NCBI RefSeq assembly: GCF_031551385.1
Contig: NZ_JAVBNS010000103.1
Coordinates: 1 to 64,000 of the forward strand
Reading direction: 5' to 3'
Source: Anaerosporobacter sp031551385
GTDB lineage: Bacteria > Bacillota > Clostridia > Lachnospirales > Lachnospiraceae
DNA: 64,000 nt
Of this stretch, positions 36,295 to 45,320 are shown piece by piece. A model generated the notes under the pieces. That model was not told the DNA's origin and ran no database searches. It saw nothing but the letters and a program-made list of their open reading frames with translations. Position 1 is the first letter of the stretch. Every line of letters begins with the position of its first letter. Position numbers and translations under genes: made by a program.

Positions 36295-36575
36295 TGCAAA
36301 ACTTCATAGCCTTGACCTGCTTCTTCGCTGCCATACTAGAACTAAGAAACGATAGCGAAACACCTGTAGAACTTCTTAGTGTGTATTCAACTCCCTAGGA
36401 AGGCTCGGCATGGACGCCGAGCCAGCCCGAACTGAGGCAGGATGCCGAATTGAGGGCGTTTCCGTACCCTTTCAACGAATTTTCCCCATACACACTTAGA
36501 AGTTCTAAGGTGTGCAGCGTGTTTCGTGTTCTAGTATGGTAGCGAAGAAGCTCTACAAACCTACAAAGTTTTGCA
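36295..36575 (+). repeat. Long structured element, copy B (281 bp)
   Basis: Same family as copy A. Ends TGCAAAACTT / AAGTTTTGCA; second arm CTTCTTCGC / GCGAAGAAG continuing CATACTAGAAC / GTTCTAGTATG; third arm AGTGTGTAT / ATACACACT. The core hairpin is fully paired here, GGCTCGGC-ATGGAC-GCCGAGCC, and is followed by GCCC...GGGC around GGCAGGATGCC. It ends 19 bases from the fabF stop codon. Confidence 0.9.
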
Positions 36576-36593
36576 TCACCACATTGAAGCTAT

Positions 36594-37832
36594 CTATTCA
36601 CTGTATTTCTTAACCAACAAACTTGCGTTATGACCACCAAATCCTAATGAATTAGAAAGTGCATAATTAACTTCCATGTCTCTGCCTTTACCAGTAACAT
36701 AATCAAGGTCGCATTCTGCATCTGCAACTTTATATCCAACTGTTTCGTGTACGTAAGAATCTTCAATTGATTTTACACAAGCGATAAATTCTACTCCACC
36801 AGCAGCACCAAGTAAATGACCAATCATTGATTTTGTTGAGTTAATCGCAAGCTTGCTTGCATGATCACCAAAAGCTAACTTAATTGCTCTTGTTTCAAAT
36901 AAATCGTTGTATGGAGTACTTGTTCCATGTGCATTGATATAATTTACATCTTCTTTTTCGATTTCTGCTTCTTTGATAGCTGATACCATTGCTTTGGCTG
37001 CACCACTACCATCTTCCATTGGAGAAGTGATATGGAATGCATCACAAGATGAACCGTATCCTACAAGTTCTGCATAAATCTTAGCACCTCTTGCTTTTGC
37101 ATGTTCTAATTCTTCTAACATTACAACACCAGCACCTTCACCCATTACGAAACCATTTCTTTCTCCATCAAATGGAATAGAAGCACGGTTCTTATCTGTT
37201 GATTCACTTAACGCTGTTAAATTCATAAATCCAGCTAAGCCAAGTGGTGTAATAGACGCTTCACAACCACCAGCTAACATAGCGTCTGCTTCTCCATATT
37301 GAATTGTACGGAAAGCATCACCGATTGAATGTGTTCCAGTTGCACAAGCTGTTACAACACTTGTACATTTACCTTTTAAACCGAAACGAATTGCAACATT
37401 ACCCGCTGCCATGTTTCCGATTACCATAGGAATCATAAGTGGAGAAACTCTGTTTGGTCCTTTTTCTAATAGTTTCTTGTTCTCTGCCTCAATTGTTCCA
37501 AGACCACCAATTCCTGAACTAACAATAACTCCAATACGATCTGCATTCTCTTCTGTTACTTCAAGACCGCAATCCTTCATTGCTTCTACTGATGCTGCAA
37601 CAGCATATTGACAGAATGGATCCATTCTTCTTGCTTCTTTACGATCCATATAAGCAGTTGGGTCAAAGTTCTTTAGCTCCGCAGCTAATTTTACTTTATA
37701 ATCCTCTGTACTGAATTTTGTAATCTCATCAATACCAACTGTACCAGCTTTTACATTTGTCCAAAACTCTTCTACTGAATTACCAATAGGAGTAACTGCA
37801 CCCATACCTGTAATAACAACTCTCTTTTTCAT
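36594..37832 (-). CDS. fabF: Beta-ketoacyl-ACP synthase II FabF
   Basis: A 412-residue condensing enzyme of fatty acid elongation. Catalytic Cys lies in VVTACATGTHSIGDAF (about residue 163), the two His in NAHGTSTPYND and KSMIGHLLGAAGG. Start MKKRVVITGMG is typical. It lies 190 bp downstream of fabG in the same direction. In related clostridia accB follows fabF; here a non-coding repeat does. Confidence 0.96.
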   Translation of the reverse strand: MKKRVVITGMGAVTPIGNSVEEFWTNVKAGTVGIDEITKFSTEDYKVKLAAELKNFDPTAYMDRKEARRMDPFCQYAVAASVEAMKDCGLEVTEENADRIGVIVSSGIGGLGTIEAENKKLLEKGPNRVSPLMIPMVIGNMAAGNVAIRFGLKGKCTSVVTACATGTHSIGDAFRTIQYGEADAMLAGGCEASITPLGLAGFMNLTALSESTDKNRASIPFDGERNGFVMGEGAGVVMLEELEHAKARGAKIYAELVGYGSSCDAFHITSPMEDGSGAAKAMVSAIKEAEIEKEDVNYINAHGTSTPYNDLFETRAIKLAFGDHASKLAINSTKSMIGHLLGAAGGVEFIACVKSIEDSYVHETVGYKVADAECDLDYVTGKGRDMEVNYALSNSLGFGGHNASLLVKKYSE

Positions 37833-38021
37833 TGCCTCTACCTACTCATACCGCCTAGCGATATGGTCACACTTATGAAACTACCTAAGCCTGCGTGACA
37901 TCCTTTCTTTTTTGTTATTTGTAGCAATTTTGTACTATGACTTTCAAGTTACATTTCTTTTATCTAATTATCAATTTCAGCTGTAATCCATAAATTTCAT
38001 AATTACCTATCATTTAATTAA

Positions 38022-38762
38022 TTACATTGCAATTCCACCATCTACTTGGAATACTTGACCTGTTATATAATCACCTTGACTTGATGCTAAGAACGATACC
38101 ATCTTTGCGATATCTTGTGGCTGACCCATCTTCTTTAATGGAATTGTCTCTTCCACTTTCTCTTTTACTGCATCAGAAAGTGCATCGGTCATATCTGTTT
38201 GGATAAATCCTGGTGCAACTGCATTCACATTAATATTTCTTGAAGCAAGTTCTTTTGCAACAGACTTCGTCATACCAATCATTCCTGCTTTTGCAGCACT
38301 GTAATTTGTTTGTCCTGCATTTCCCATGATACCAGAAACAGATGAGATATTAATAATTTTACCACTGCGTTGTTTTAACATATAGCGAGAAGCATGTTTA
38401 ATTGTGTTGAATGCTCCCTTTAAGTTCGTTGTGATAACATCGTCGAATTCTTGTTCTGACATTTTAAGTAATAGGTTATCTCTTGTGATACCTGCATTAT
38501 TAACAATAATATCAATTGTTTTATGTTCTTTTACGATTGTATCAATCATTTCCTTTACTTCTTCATAATTTCCTACATTACATCTATATAACGAAGCACT
38601 TTTTCCCATATCAATAATTGTATCAAGTACTTCACTTGCTGCTTGTTCATTACCACTGTAGTTAATAACTACATAAGCACCTTGGCTTGCTAATTCTTCA
38701 GCTATTGCCTTGCCAATACCACGACTTGCTCCAGTTACTAGTGCAACTTTACCTTCTAGCAT
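38022..38762 (-). CDS. fabG: 3-oxoacyl-ACP reductase FabG
   Basis: A 246-residue short-chain dehydrogenase that reduces 3-ketoacyl-ACP with NADPH. It has the nucleotide loop TGASRGIGKA, NNAG, the active-site Ser, and YSAAK. GGAGGG lies before ATG 38762 and the start overlaps the end of fabD, so the two are translationally coupled. Confidence 0.96.
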   Translation of the reverse strand: MLEGKVALVTGASRGIGKAIAEELASQGAYVVINYSGNEQAASEVLDTIIDMGKSASLYRCNVGNYEEVKEMIDTIVKEHKTIDIIVNNAGITRDNLLLKMSEQEFDDVITTNLKGAFNTIKHASRYMLKQRSGKIINISSVSGIMGNAGQTNYSAAKAGMIGMTKSVAKELASRNINVNAVAPGFIQTDMTDALSDAVKEKVEETIPLKKMGQPQDIAKMVSFLASSQGDYITGQVFQVDGGIAM

Positions 38763-39691
38763 ACAATACCCTCCAGCTTCTCTAAATCTTCTATCTTCTC
38801 TATATTAATAACCGTAACGGCTTTATCAATCTTCTTTAAGAATCCACTCAATGTCTTGCCTGGTCCAATCTCAACAAATGTTGTTACACCATTCGCAATC
38901 ATAAGTTCCATTGTTTGTTGCCAACGAACTGGTGAATATACTTGTTTCTCAAGTAATTCTTTTGTTTGTGCAATATCTGTAACGATTTCTGCTTTTGCAT
39001 TACATACATATGGAATCGACATAGGATTTACGGTAACATTTTGAAGTTCGTTACCTAATTTTGCTCCTGCTCCTTCTAATAATGCAGAATGGAATGGGCC
39101 ACTTACTTTAAGTTCTAATGCTCTTTTTGCACCAGCTTCTTTTAATTTATCACAAGCGATTACTACCGCTTCCTTCTTTCCTGATATAACAATTTGTCCT
39201 GGACAATTATAGTTTGCAGGTTGTACACACATGTTTGTTTCAGTCTCTACTTCTTTACAGATACGTTCAATTACATCTGCATCAAGTCCTAAGATTGCTG
39301 CCATACCACCTTCGCCGTTTGGAACTTCATTTGACATGTAAATTCCTCTTTTACGAACTAATGTAACTGCATCTTCAAAAGAAAGTACATCATTTGCTAC
39401 TAATGCTGCATATTCTCCTAGAGATAAACCAGCTGTAATATCAGCTTTAATCCCTTTCTTCTTAACAGCTTCCAAAATACTTACACATGCTGTAACCATT
39501 GCTGCTTGCGTATATTCAGTTTGATTAAGTTCCTCATTTTCTTCAAAACACATTTTAATCACGTCAAAATCTAATACTTTGTTAGCACGCTCGAAAACTT
39601 CCTTACTCTCCTCAACTTGTTCATAGAAATCCTTTGCCATTCCCACATATTGTGCTCCTTGGCCTGGAAATAGAAACGCTGTCTTATACAT
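38756..39691 (-). CDS. fabD: Malonyl-CoA:ACP transacylase FabD
   Basis: A 311-residue transacylase loading malonyl onto ACP. Catalytic Ser is in AGLSLGEYAAL (GxSxG), His in GPFHSALL, and the start FLFPGQGAQYVGM is standard. AGGTG precedes the ATG. It follows acpP after a 163-bp structured gap where fabK would be expected in related clusters. Confidence 0.96.
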   Translation of the reverse strand: MYKTAFLFPGQGAQYVGMAKDFYEQVEESKEVFERANKVLDFDVIKMCFEENEELNQTEYTQAAMVTACVSILEAVKKKGIKADITAGLSLGEYAALVANDVLSFEDAVTLVRKRGIYMSNEVPNGEGGMAAILGLDADVIERICKEVETETNMCVQPANYNCPGQIVISGKKEAVVIACDKLKEAGAKRALELKVSGPFHSALLEGAGAKLGNELQNVTVNPMSIPYVCNAKAEIVTDIAQTKELLEKQVYSPVRWQQTMELMIANGVTTFVEIGPGKTLSGFLKKIDKAVTVINIEKIEDLEKLEGIVC

Positions 39692-39749
39692 ACAAACACC
39701 TATAGTCCTTTCGTTTATTCAAAAATTGCCCCAAATTGGCTTATAAAAA

Positions 39750-39828
39750 TGCCCTAGCTAATCAAATAAATCTATGTTCCATTCCATAGTTGGAATATCT
39801 TTCGTAGATTTATGTTGATTATAGGGCA
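39750..39828 (-). promoter_or_regulatory. Structured intergenic hairpin between acpP and fabD
   Basis: The outer arms TGCCCTA / TAGGGCA (39750-39756 with 39822-39828) enclose ATCAA/TTGAT and TAAATCTA/TAGATTTA pairs and an inner ATTCCA/TGGAAT hairpin, forming one long interrupted stem of about 79 nt. There is no T-run. It may be an RNA processing or partial-termination site that raises acpP expression over downstream genes. Confidence 0.65.
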
Positions 39829-39854
39829 ATTTCATCATATATAGAAATACAATC

Positions 39855-40085
39855 TTATGCTAATTTAGCTTCGATGTATTTAGCTGCTTCCGCAACTGTT
39901 CTAATTTGTGGTAAATCTTCACTTGGAATTTCAATATCAAATTTTTCTTCCATAGCCATTGCAAGTTCAAATAAATCTAATGAATCTGCTCCTAAATCTT
40001 CAATGAAGTTTGTTTCATCTTTTAATTCGTCAACATTTACGTTTAATTGTTCTGCTACTAATTCCTTTAATTCGTTTAAATCCAT
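39855..40085 (-). CDS. acpP: Acyl carrier protein
   Basis: A 76-residue acidic carrier protein with the phosphopantetheine Ser in GADSLDLFELAM. Length and helix pattern are typical. AGGAGG precedes the ATG. It is the second gene after fabH, 17 bp apart. Confidence 0.97.
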   Translation of the reverse strand: MDLNELKELVAEQLNVNVDELKDETNFIEDLGADSLDLFELAMAMEEKFDIEIPSEDLPQIRTVAEAAKYIEAKLA

Positions 40086-40102
40086 CTCAAATTCCTCCTA
40101 AA

Positions 40103-41083
40103 TTACCATTCAATTAATGTGGTCCCCCAAGTAAGACCACCGCCAAATCCGGATAATATAATTTTATCTCCTCTATTTAGCATGTTTTTCTTGTTCATCT
40201 TATCAAGTAAAATTGGTATACTCGCTGCGGATGTATTACCATACTTGTCAAGATTCATTGGGAACTTCTCAATTGGTTCTTTTAATTTTTTTGCTACTGA
40301 TTCCAGTATTCGTTGATTCGCTTGATGTAATACATAGTATCTAATATCTTCTTGTGTACATCCAGCCTTTTCTATAACCTGTTGTATCGTTAATGGAATT
40401 GTTTTGACAACAAATTTAAAAACTTCTTGCCCTTCCATTTTAACATAGTCAAGTGTGTCTTCGCCTGAAGGCGTATTTTCCTTTGAAACTAGCGGATTAC
40501 GTATGTATCGACTTGCACACGTCAATGCATCTTTTCTAGTACCATCTGAACCTAATACAGATTCAAATATACCTGTTTCAGAAGCTTGTACTATCATCGC
40601 ACCAGCACCATCTCCAAAAAGCACACAAGTTGATCGGTCATTCCAATCAAGCATCTTAGATAACACTTCTGATCCAATCACAAGTGCTGTCTTATAGATT
40701 CCTGCTTTTATAAATGAATATGCTGTGTTAAGTGCATATACAAACCCAGAACACGCGGCACTTAGGTCAAAACAAACTGCATTCATTGCACCAACTTCTG
40801 CTTGAACTTCACATGCAGTATTCGGTAAACAATTATCTGGCGACATAGTTGCAACTATTATGATATCAATATCCATTGGATCAATATCTGCTCTTGCAAT
40901 CGCTTTTGCTGCTGCTTTTGCTGCCATACATGCTGTTCCTTCACCAATAGTAACCCTACGTTGTCTAATACCAGTTCGACTACTAATCCACTCATCACTT
41001 GTATCAACGATTTGAGACAAGAACTCATTATCTACCACTTGTTCCGGAAGATAACTTCCTGTACTGACAAATCTCATTTCCAT
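40103..41083 (-). CDS. fabH: Beta-ketoacyl-ACP synthase III FabH
   Basis: A 326-residue enzyme that starts fatty acid synthesis by joining acyl-CoA to malonyl-ACP. Catalytic Cys is in DLSAACSGFVYAL, His in YVLHQANQRI and Asn in YGNTSAAS. Family start pattern is VSTGSYLPE. Start choice is uncertain: ATG codons at 41095, 41083 and 41077 are all in frame, with only a weak AAAGG. It is the first gene of the cluster behind the promoter at 41204. Confidence 0.94.
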   Translation of the reverse strand: MEMRFVSTGSYLPEQVVDNEFLSQIVDTSDEWISSRTGIRQRRVTIGEGTACMAAKAAAKAIARADIDPMDIDIIIVATMSPDNCLPNTACEVQAEVGAMNAVCFDLSAACSGFVYALNTAYSFIKAGIYKTALVIGSEVLSKMLDWNDRSTCVLFGDGAGAMIVQASETGIFESVLGSDGTRKDALTCASRYIRNPLVSKENTPSGEDTLDYVKMEGQEVFKFVVKTIPLTIQQVIEKAGCTQEDIRYYVLHQANQRILESVAKKLKEPIEKFPMNLDKYGNTSAASIPILLDKMNKKNMLNRGDKIILSGFGGGLTWGTTLIEW

Positions 41084-41188
41084 GCCATGTACCATGCCTT
41101 TCCGCCATCGCTTAATAGATATCCCATGATACGATACATACTCATTATACAGTATCCTTCTATTAAGTCAAAACTTTTTTTTGCAAAT

Positions 41189-41232
41189 TACTTTGATATT
41201 CAAAGTATATTTGTTATATGGCTATTTGTCAA
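41189..41232 (-). promoter_or_regulatory. Promoter of the fab cluster with FabT-like operator
   Basis: On the minus strand TTGACA (41227-41232), 17 bases, TATACT (41204-41209). A 19-bp perfect inverted repeat TACTTTGA-TAT-TCAAAGTA (41189-41207) overlaps the -10 box and start site. TTTGA-TCAAA symmetry resembles the FabT (MarR-family) box of Firmicute fatty acid genes as I recall it, so repression by such a regulator is inferred. No MarR gene is in the window. Confidence 0.85.
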
Positions 41233-41281
41233 GATTTATTTTCACTAAGTTTTAATATGTTATTGCATATCCATACGCGCT

Positions 41282-41340
41282 TAGCCGCAGCTCGATTTCG
41301 CTACGCGAGCTGGCATGGCATCTGAGCTGAATTATAACTA
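41282..41340. other. GC-rich hairpin after cls
   Basis: CAGCTCG and CGAGCTG arms around ATTTCGCTACG (about 41297-41321) form a hairpin just beyond the cls stop codon, in otherwise AT-rich sequence. There is no T-run on the minus strand, so it is only a possible terminator or repeat remnant. Confidence 0.4.
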
Positions 41341-41350
41341 TTTTTCCCTT

Positions 41351-42904
41351 CTACATTAGTGGTGCAAACAGTCGAAGCACTGCACGAATCAGTCTCATTG
41401 GTAATCTTCTGTGGCAATCTTCAATTGTTATCTGCTTGCAAACCTCAAACACTTCCAAAGCATCTTCCTTCACTTGTTGCACTACCTTTGATTCATATAA
41501 AAACACACCACACTCAAAATGTAGATACAAACTGCGATAATCCATATTGATTGTTCCCACTGTGGCTACCTTGTCATCACAAACAAAACATTTGGAATGA
41601 ATAAATCCTGGTGTATACTCAAAAATCTTCACTCCATTGCTCACTAATTGTTCATAATACGATTGTGTTAACCAAAAAGCATATTTCTTATCCGGAATGC
41701 CTGGTGTTACAATCCTTACATCTACACCCTTCTTCGCTGCTAAACAAAGCGCTGTCATCATCTCATTATCAATAATCAGATACGGCGTATACATATAGAT
41801 ATAGTTTGTTGCTGCGTTAATCATATTGATATAGACATTCTCTCCCACGGTTTCCTGATCCAGTGGTGTATCTCCATAAGGCTGAATATAACCATCGGAT
41901 TCAAACTCCTCTTCAAAATGAATATGCGGATAGAATATAGCAATATCCTTATCTGTTGGACACATCGCATTCCACATCTGCAGGAACATAACCGTAAAGT
42001 TCCAAACTGCTTCCCCTTTCAGCATTAGTCCTGCATCTTTCCAGTATCCAAATCGCTCAATATGATTAATATATTCATCTGCAAGATTAATACCACCAGT
42101 AAATGCCGTATGCCCATCAATTACAAGAATCTTTCTATGATCACGATGATTCATAGCAACAGAAAAGATTGGTATATATGGGTTAAATGCGAAACATTTG
42201 ATTCCCATCTTCTGCATCTTCTGAAAATATGGATACGGAAGTGTTGTTAAACACCCAAAATCATCATACATAAGACGGACATCAAGACCCTCTTTTACTT
42301 TCTGTTCAAGAATCTCAAGTATGCTATCCCACATTTTTCCCTCTTCAATAATAAAATATTCAAGAAAGATATAATGTTTTGCTTTCTTTAACTCTTTAAG
42401 AATAACAGGAAAATTATCTTCCCCCGACTTATAATACTCAGCAACCGTGTTCTTATGAATCGGAAAGTTCGTCACTTTGTAAATGTAGTTCGATTGCAGC
42501 ATTACTTGCTTGTCCATGCCTTTTATTTGCTCTATTATTTCATCATTTTGTACCAGATATTGGTTTGTTGCTTGATACTGCTGATCTAACTTCTCACTCA
42601 TCTTTCTTGATGGCTTCTTATTCCCCATAGATGCGTAGAGTAACCCTCCTAGCAATGGAAATGTTAAAATCGGCACTACCCACGCAAGCTTATATGCGGG
42701 ATTATCCTGCTTATTAATAATATATAGCACCGTCACTACACTCAACAGGTTAAACAGTATCGAGATAATTGTACTATATTCTCCTAGCCTGACAATAAAT
42801 AGCACAAACCACCCTACTTGAAGTGCTAGAATTATCCCAACGATAACAAGTCTACTGAACATTAATTTTAATAATTTAACGCCTACTTCTTTTATCTTTT
42901 TCAT
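41351..42904 (-). CDS. cls: Cardiolipin synthase
   Basis: A 517-residue phospholipase D-superfamily enzyme making cardiolipin from phosphatidylglycerol. Two N-terminal membrane segments (about 12-60) are followed by a PLDc_N region and two HKD motifs, HRKILVIDGHTAFTGG near residue 257 and HSKCFVCDDKVATVGT near 435. ATG 42904 follows AAGGTG by seven bases; GTG 42910 is less likely. It is close to the fab cluster, a fitting lipid context, but transcribed separately. Confidence 0.93.
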   Translation of the reverse strand: MKKIKEVGVKLLKLMFSRLVIVGIILALQVGWFVLFIVRLGEYSTIISILFNLLSVVTVLYIINKQDNPAYKLAWVVPILTFPLLGGLLYASMGNKKPSRKMSEKLDQQYQATNQYLVQNDEIIEQIKGMDKQVMLQSNYIYKVTNFPIHKNTVAEYYKSGEDNFPVILKELKKAKHYIFLEYFIIEEGKMWDSILEILEQKVKEGLDVRLMYDDFGCLTTLPYPYFQKMQKMGIKCFAFNPYIPIFSVAMNHRDHRKILVIDGHTAFTGGINLADEYINHIERFGYWKDAGLMLKGEAVWNFTVMFLQMWNAMCPTDKDIAIFYPHIHFEEEFESDGYIQPYGDTPLDQETVGENVYINMINAATNYIYMYTPYLIIDNEMMTALCLAAKKGVDVRIVTPGIPDKKYAFWLTQSYYEQLVSNGVKIFEYTPGFIHSKCFVCDDKVATVGTINMDYRSLYLHFECGVFLYESKVVQQVKEDALEVFEVCKQITIEDCHRRLPMRLIRAVLRLFAPLM

Positions 42905-43057
42905 ACTCACACCTTATTCGCAATATATTATTTTTGCTAATATTTTATCGTTTATTCGTGAAATTGTCCAGTGTTACGCCAAAGAAAGACTTGCCCTACA
43001 CCCCTTTGTTGCTGCAAACTTTTTGTTTGATCAATACTCTCTTCTATCCAAAACCAT

Positions 43058-43774
43058 CTACAAAAACTCTTTTTTCACTTCTTCTGGCAAATATTTGGCC
43101 AACTCCTCTACTAACTCAAATACCTTCGTCCCTGGTGCAATCATTGCACTTGATTTATTTTCATTTTCTTTAATAATTCTCTTCGCATAACGAATTGCTA
43201 ACTTTGCTCTGCCATATTCCAAAAGAATGTTAAATATATCAGGCAAGTTCTTCTGATATTTGCCCACTCCTATTTCTTTAAACTTCTCATTCAAAAATTT
43301 TATATATTCCGTTCTATGATTATTTGAAACGTAATTAACAAAATGCAGTATAAACCAAATTTCAATGCATTCATTACTCCATGCTGCATGATATTGTATA
43401 TCTTTATTTTGCTTATTCAAACTATTAGCTATCTCTATTACTCCATTAAAATCACTTTTAGGAAAACTGTCTTTATCGTATACGCACCATATTTGCCCTC
43501 TTTCGAGATTATTCTTTCTTACGTACTCTTCAGCTTTGCCAATCACACGTTTTGTTTCAACAGCACATGGCTCAATTTCAATCAAAACCATATCTTTATA
43601 GATTGGATTGTCTTCAATTAATCTTTTAAACCCCTCAAAATACTTTGGTTCTGTTTGTTCACCTTCACAAAATATATAGTATTGAAATTCTTTCTTCTCC
43701 AAATAATCTTGTCGACGTTTTTTCTTCCAATCAGACTTGTTTGAACTTGCTCCTCCCTTGGATTTTTTAGGCAT
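43058..43774 (-). CDS. RloB-family TOPRIM-like protein
   Basis: A 238-residue protein with a basic start (MPKKSKGG, KKKRRQDYLEKK) and the RloB core: CEGEQTEPKYFEGF near residue 37 and VYDKDSFP near 98, i.e. the Glu and Asp-x-Asp pattern of TOPRIM-like nucleases, then AWSNECIEIWFILHF. It overlaps the AAA ATPase gene by eight bases. RloB with an AAA ATPase is a known pairing in defence islands (AbiL-like), similar in logic to the PARIS ATPase + TOPRIM system. A nuclease effector role is inferred. Confidence 0.85.
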   Translation of the reverse strand: MPKKSKGGASSNKSDWKKKRRQDYLEKKEFQYYIFCEGEQTEPKYFEGFKRLIEDNPIYKDMVLIEIEPCAVETKRVIGKAEEYVRKNNLERGQIWCVYDKDSFPKSDFNGVIEIANSLNKQNKDIQYHAAWSNECIEIWFILHFVNYVSNNHRTEYIKFLNEKFKEIGVGKYQKNLPDIFNILLEYGRAKLAIRYAKRIIKENENKSSAMIAPGTKVFELVEELAKYLPEEVKKEFL

Positions 43775-45008
43775 TCACATCACTCCAATCTATTATTTTT
43801 CTAAGATATGGATCAGCTCCGTATTTACCTTCAAGATACTGCTTGTCAAACTTTGCATCCTTTCTAACGGATTCCCCTTTTCCATTTTTGAATTCAACTA
43901 ATGAATACAATTTTGAATTCTGTTGATTCCCCTTAGCTACAAACCATATTTCATCTCTTCGGAAAATTTCATTGTTCATCGTAGAAAGGTCATGTGATGT
44001 AAATATCAACTGTGCTGCATTTTTATTTGATATTGGATTTGTATATAGTTCTATAATATATCTCAATAATACGGGATGCATTTTTGCATCAAGTTCATCA
44101 ATCACTAATGTACTTCCTAGCACCAAGCTTTTTGCTATAAAAGGCAACAACCCAAAGATTTTCTGCGTCCCACTGGACTCTTCATCTAACGAAAGCTCTG
44201 CAACATATCCATCAATACTATGTTTCATATATATTCTAAGGTCATCTTCCTTCTCTTCAACCCTGAAATCATCTATATCAAGATTCATTTCCTTTATCAT
44301 CTTTAGAATTAGTTCTTTCAAATCATCTGATTTTGCAATTGCAGTTCTCATTTCTTGTAACGGATTACCGTAATTCAAAAAATCTATCCCATACTCAAAC
44401 CATGAGAATACGTCCGAAACCACTTCGTTTTTCTTATAAGTAATACCCAAGTATGATATAAATGGTAAATTTTCAGAGATATCATCACTTATCTTAAATC
44501 TTGAAAAAATACCTTTAAGTGAAATATCACTCCCCTCTCGCTCAAATAATCCAGAGCGCCTTCCTGTATCTAATTTTATTCTGTCAAGACTTTCATATAC
44601 TACGACATCTTCTTTCACATATAAAACATATCTATATTCTGCTAGTTTTGTTTGAAAAAAGATTTCAAACTCTGTAGGCTCTCCTTTTGTTTTTTCAGAA
44701 AATAAAAACGGCTTTACAGGAATCTTTTTAGCTTTATATCCGCATTCTTTATTATCGCAAGTTGCACAAACTGGTCGAAGCACTTTTGCTTCTAATGTAT
44801 GAATTGCTTCTAAAACATTAGATTTTCCGCCACCATTTGGCCCATATATAACAGATACAGGTAGGAATGTCTCTGCTATATCTCTGCTTTTCTCATCAAG
44901 TATTTTTATTATTTTATCTTCATGCTCCGAAATTGCTGCAGCCTGCAAATCTAAAGTTATTTCATCTCTAATACTTTTGTAATTTCTTACTGTAAACTGA
45001 CTTAACAT
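43767..45008 (-). CDS. AAA family ATPase (partner of RloB)
   Basis: A 413-residue SMC/RecF-like ATPase of the AAA_15/AAA_21 type. It has Walker A VIYGPNGGGKSN near residue 55, a CATCDNKECGYKAKK segment near 80 with three Cys in a metal-site-like spacing, a signature region LDEESSGTQK near 277, and Walker B LVIDELDAKMHP followed by TSHDLS. This matches ATPases of abortive-infection pairs (RloA/AbiLi-like). GGAGG precedes ATG 45008 and a promoter with a large inverted repeat lies just upstream. It probably senses a trigger and controls RloB. Confidence 0.88.
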   Translation of the reverse strand: MLSQFTVRNYKSIRDEITLDLQAAAISEHEDKIIKILDEKSRDIAETFLPVSVIYGPNGGGKSNVLEAIHTLEAKVLRPVCATCDNKECGYKAKKIPVKPFLFSEKTKGEPTEFEIFFQTKLAEYRYVLYVKEDVVVYESLDRIKLDTGRRSGLFEREGSDISLKGIFSRFKISDDISENLPFISYLGITYKKNEVVSDVFSWFEYGIDFLNYGNPLQEMRTAIAKSDDLKELILKMIKEMNLDIDDFRVEEKEDDLRIYMKHSIDGYVAELSLDEESSGTQKIFGLLPFIAKSLVLGSTLVIDELDAKMHPVLLRYIIELYTNPISNKNAAQLIFTSHDLSTMNNEIFRRDEIWFVAKGNQQNSKLYSLVEFKNGKGESVRKDAKFDKQYLEGKYGADPYLRKIIDWSDVNA

Positions 45009-45037
45009 AGTATCATCGCCTCCGTTTCTATATCATA

Positions 45038-45093
45038 ATTATACCTCTTTTTTTGAGTTTGTAAACAAAATATGAGATTTTACCTCATATTTT
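45038..45093 (-). promoter_or_regulatory. Promoter and inverted repeat of the AAA/RloB operon
   Basis: On the minus strand TTTACA (45060-45065), 16 bases, TATAAT (45038-45043). Directly upstream of the -35 box is AAAATATGAG / CTCATATTTT (45067-45076 and 45084-45093), a 10-bp perfect inverted repeat with a 7-base spacer, a candidate regulator site. The remaining bases to 45262 are very AT-rich with no gene. Confidence 0.7.
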
Positions 45094-45260
45094 AATTTGA
45101 AATTTTCAAAATTTTTAATTTCAAAATTTAATAAGCGCATATTAACCATAAAGTGAAATTTTAAACGTATACGCAATAAACACTGCTTATACTAAAATCC
45201 CCCTTTCGCAAACATAAATCCCGCTATCTAATTCCACACTTTTAAATCTGATTTTTATCA

Positions 45261-45316
45261 TAAATAAAAATGCACATACATGTTTTTCAAATTACAAATC
45301 ACATACGTGCATTTCT
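45261..45316 (-). terminator. Likely terminator after the YibE/F gene
   Basis: AAATGCAC (45268-45275) pairs with GTGCATTT (45307-45314), with further weaker pairing inside, and is followed on the minus strand by TTTTTATTTA. It begins six bases beyond the stop codon. Confidence 0.65.
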
Positions 45317-45320
45317 CTGT

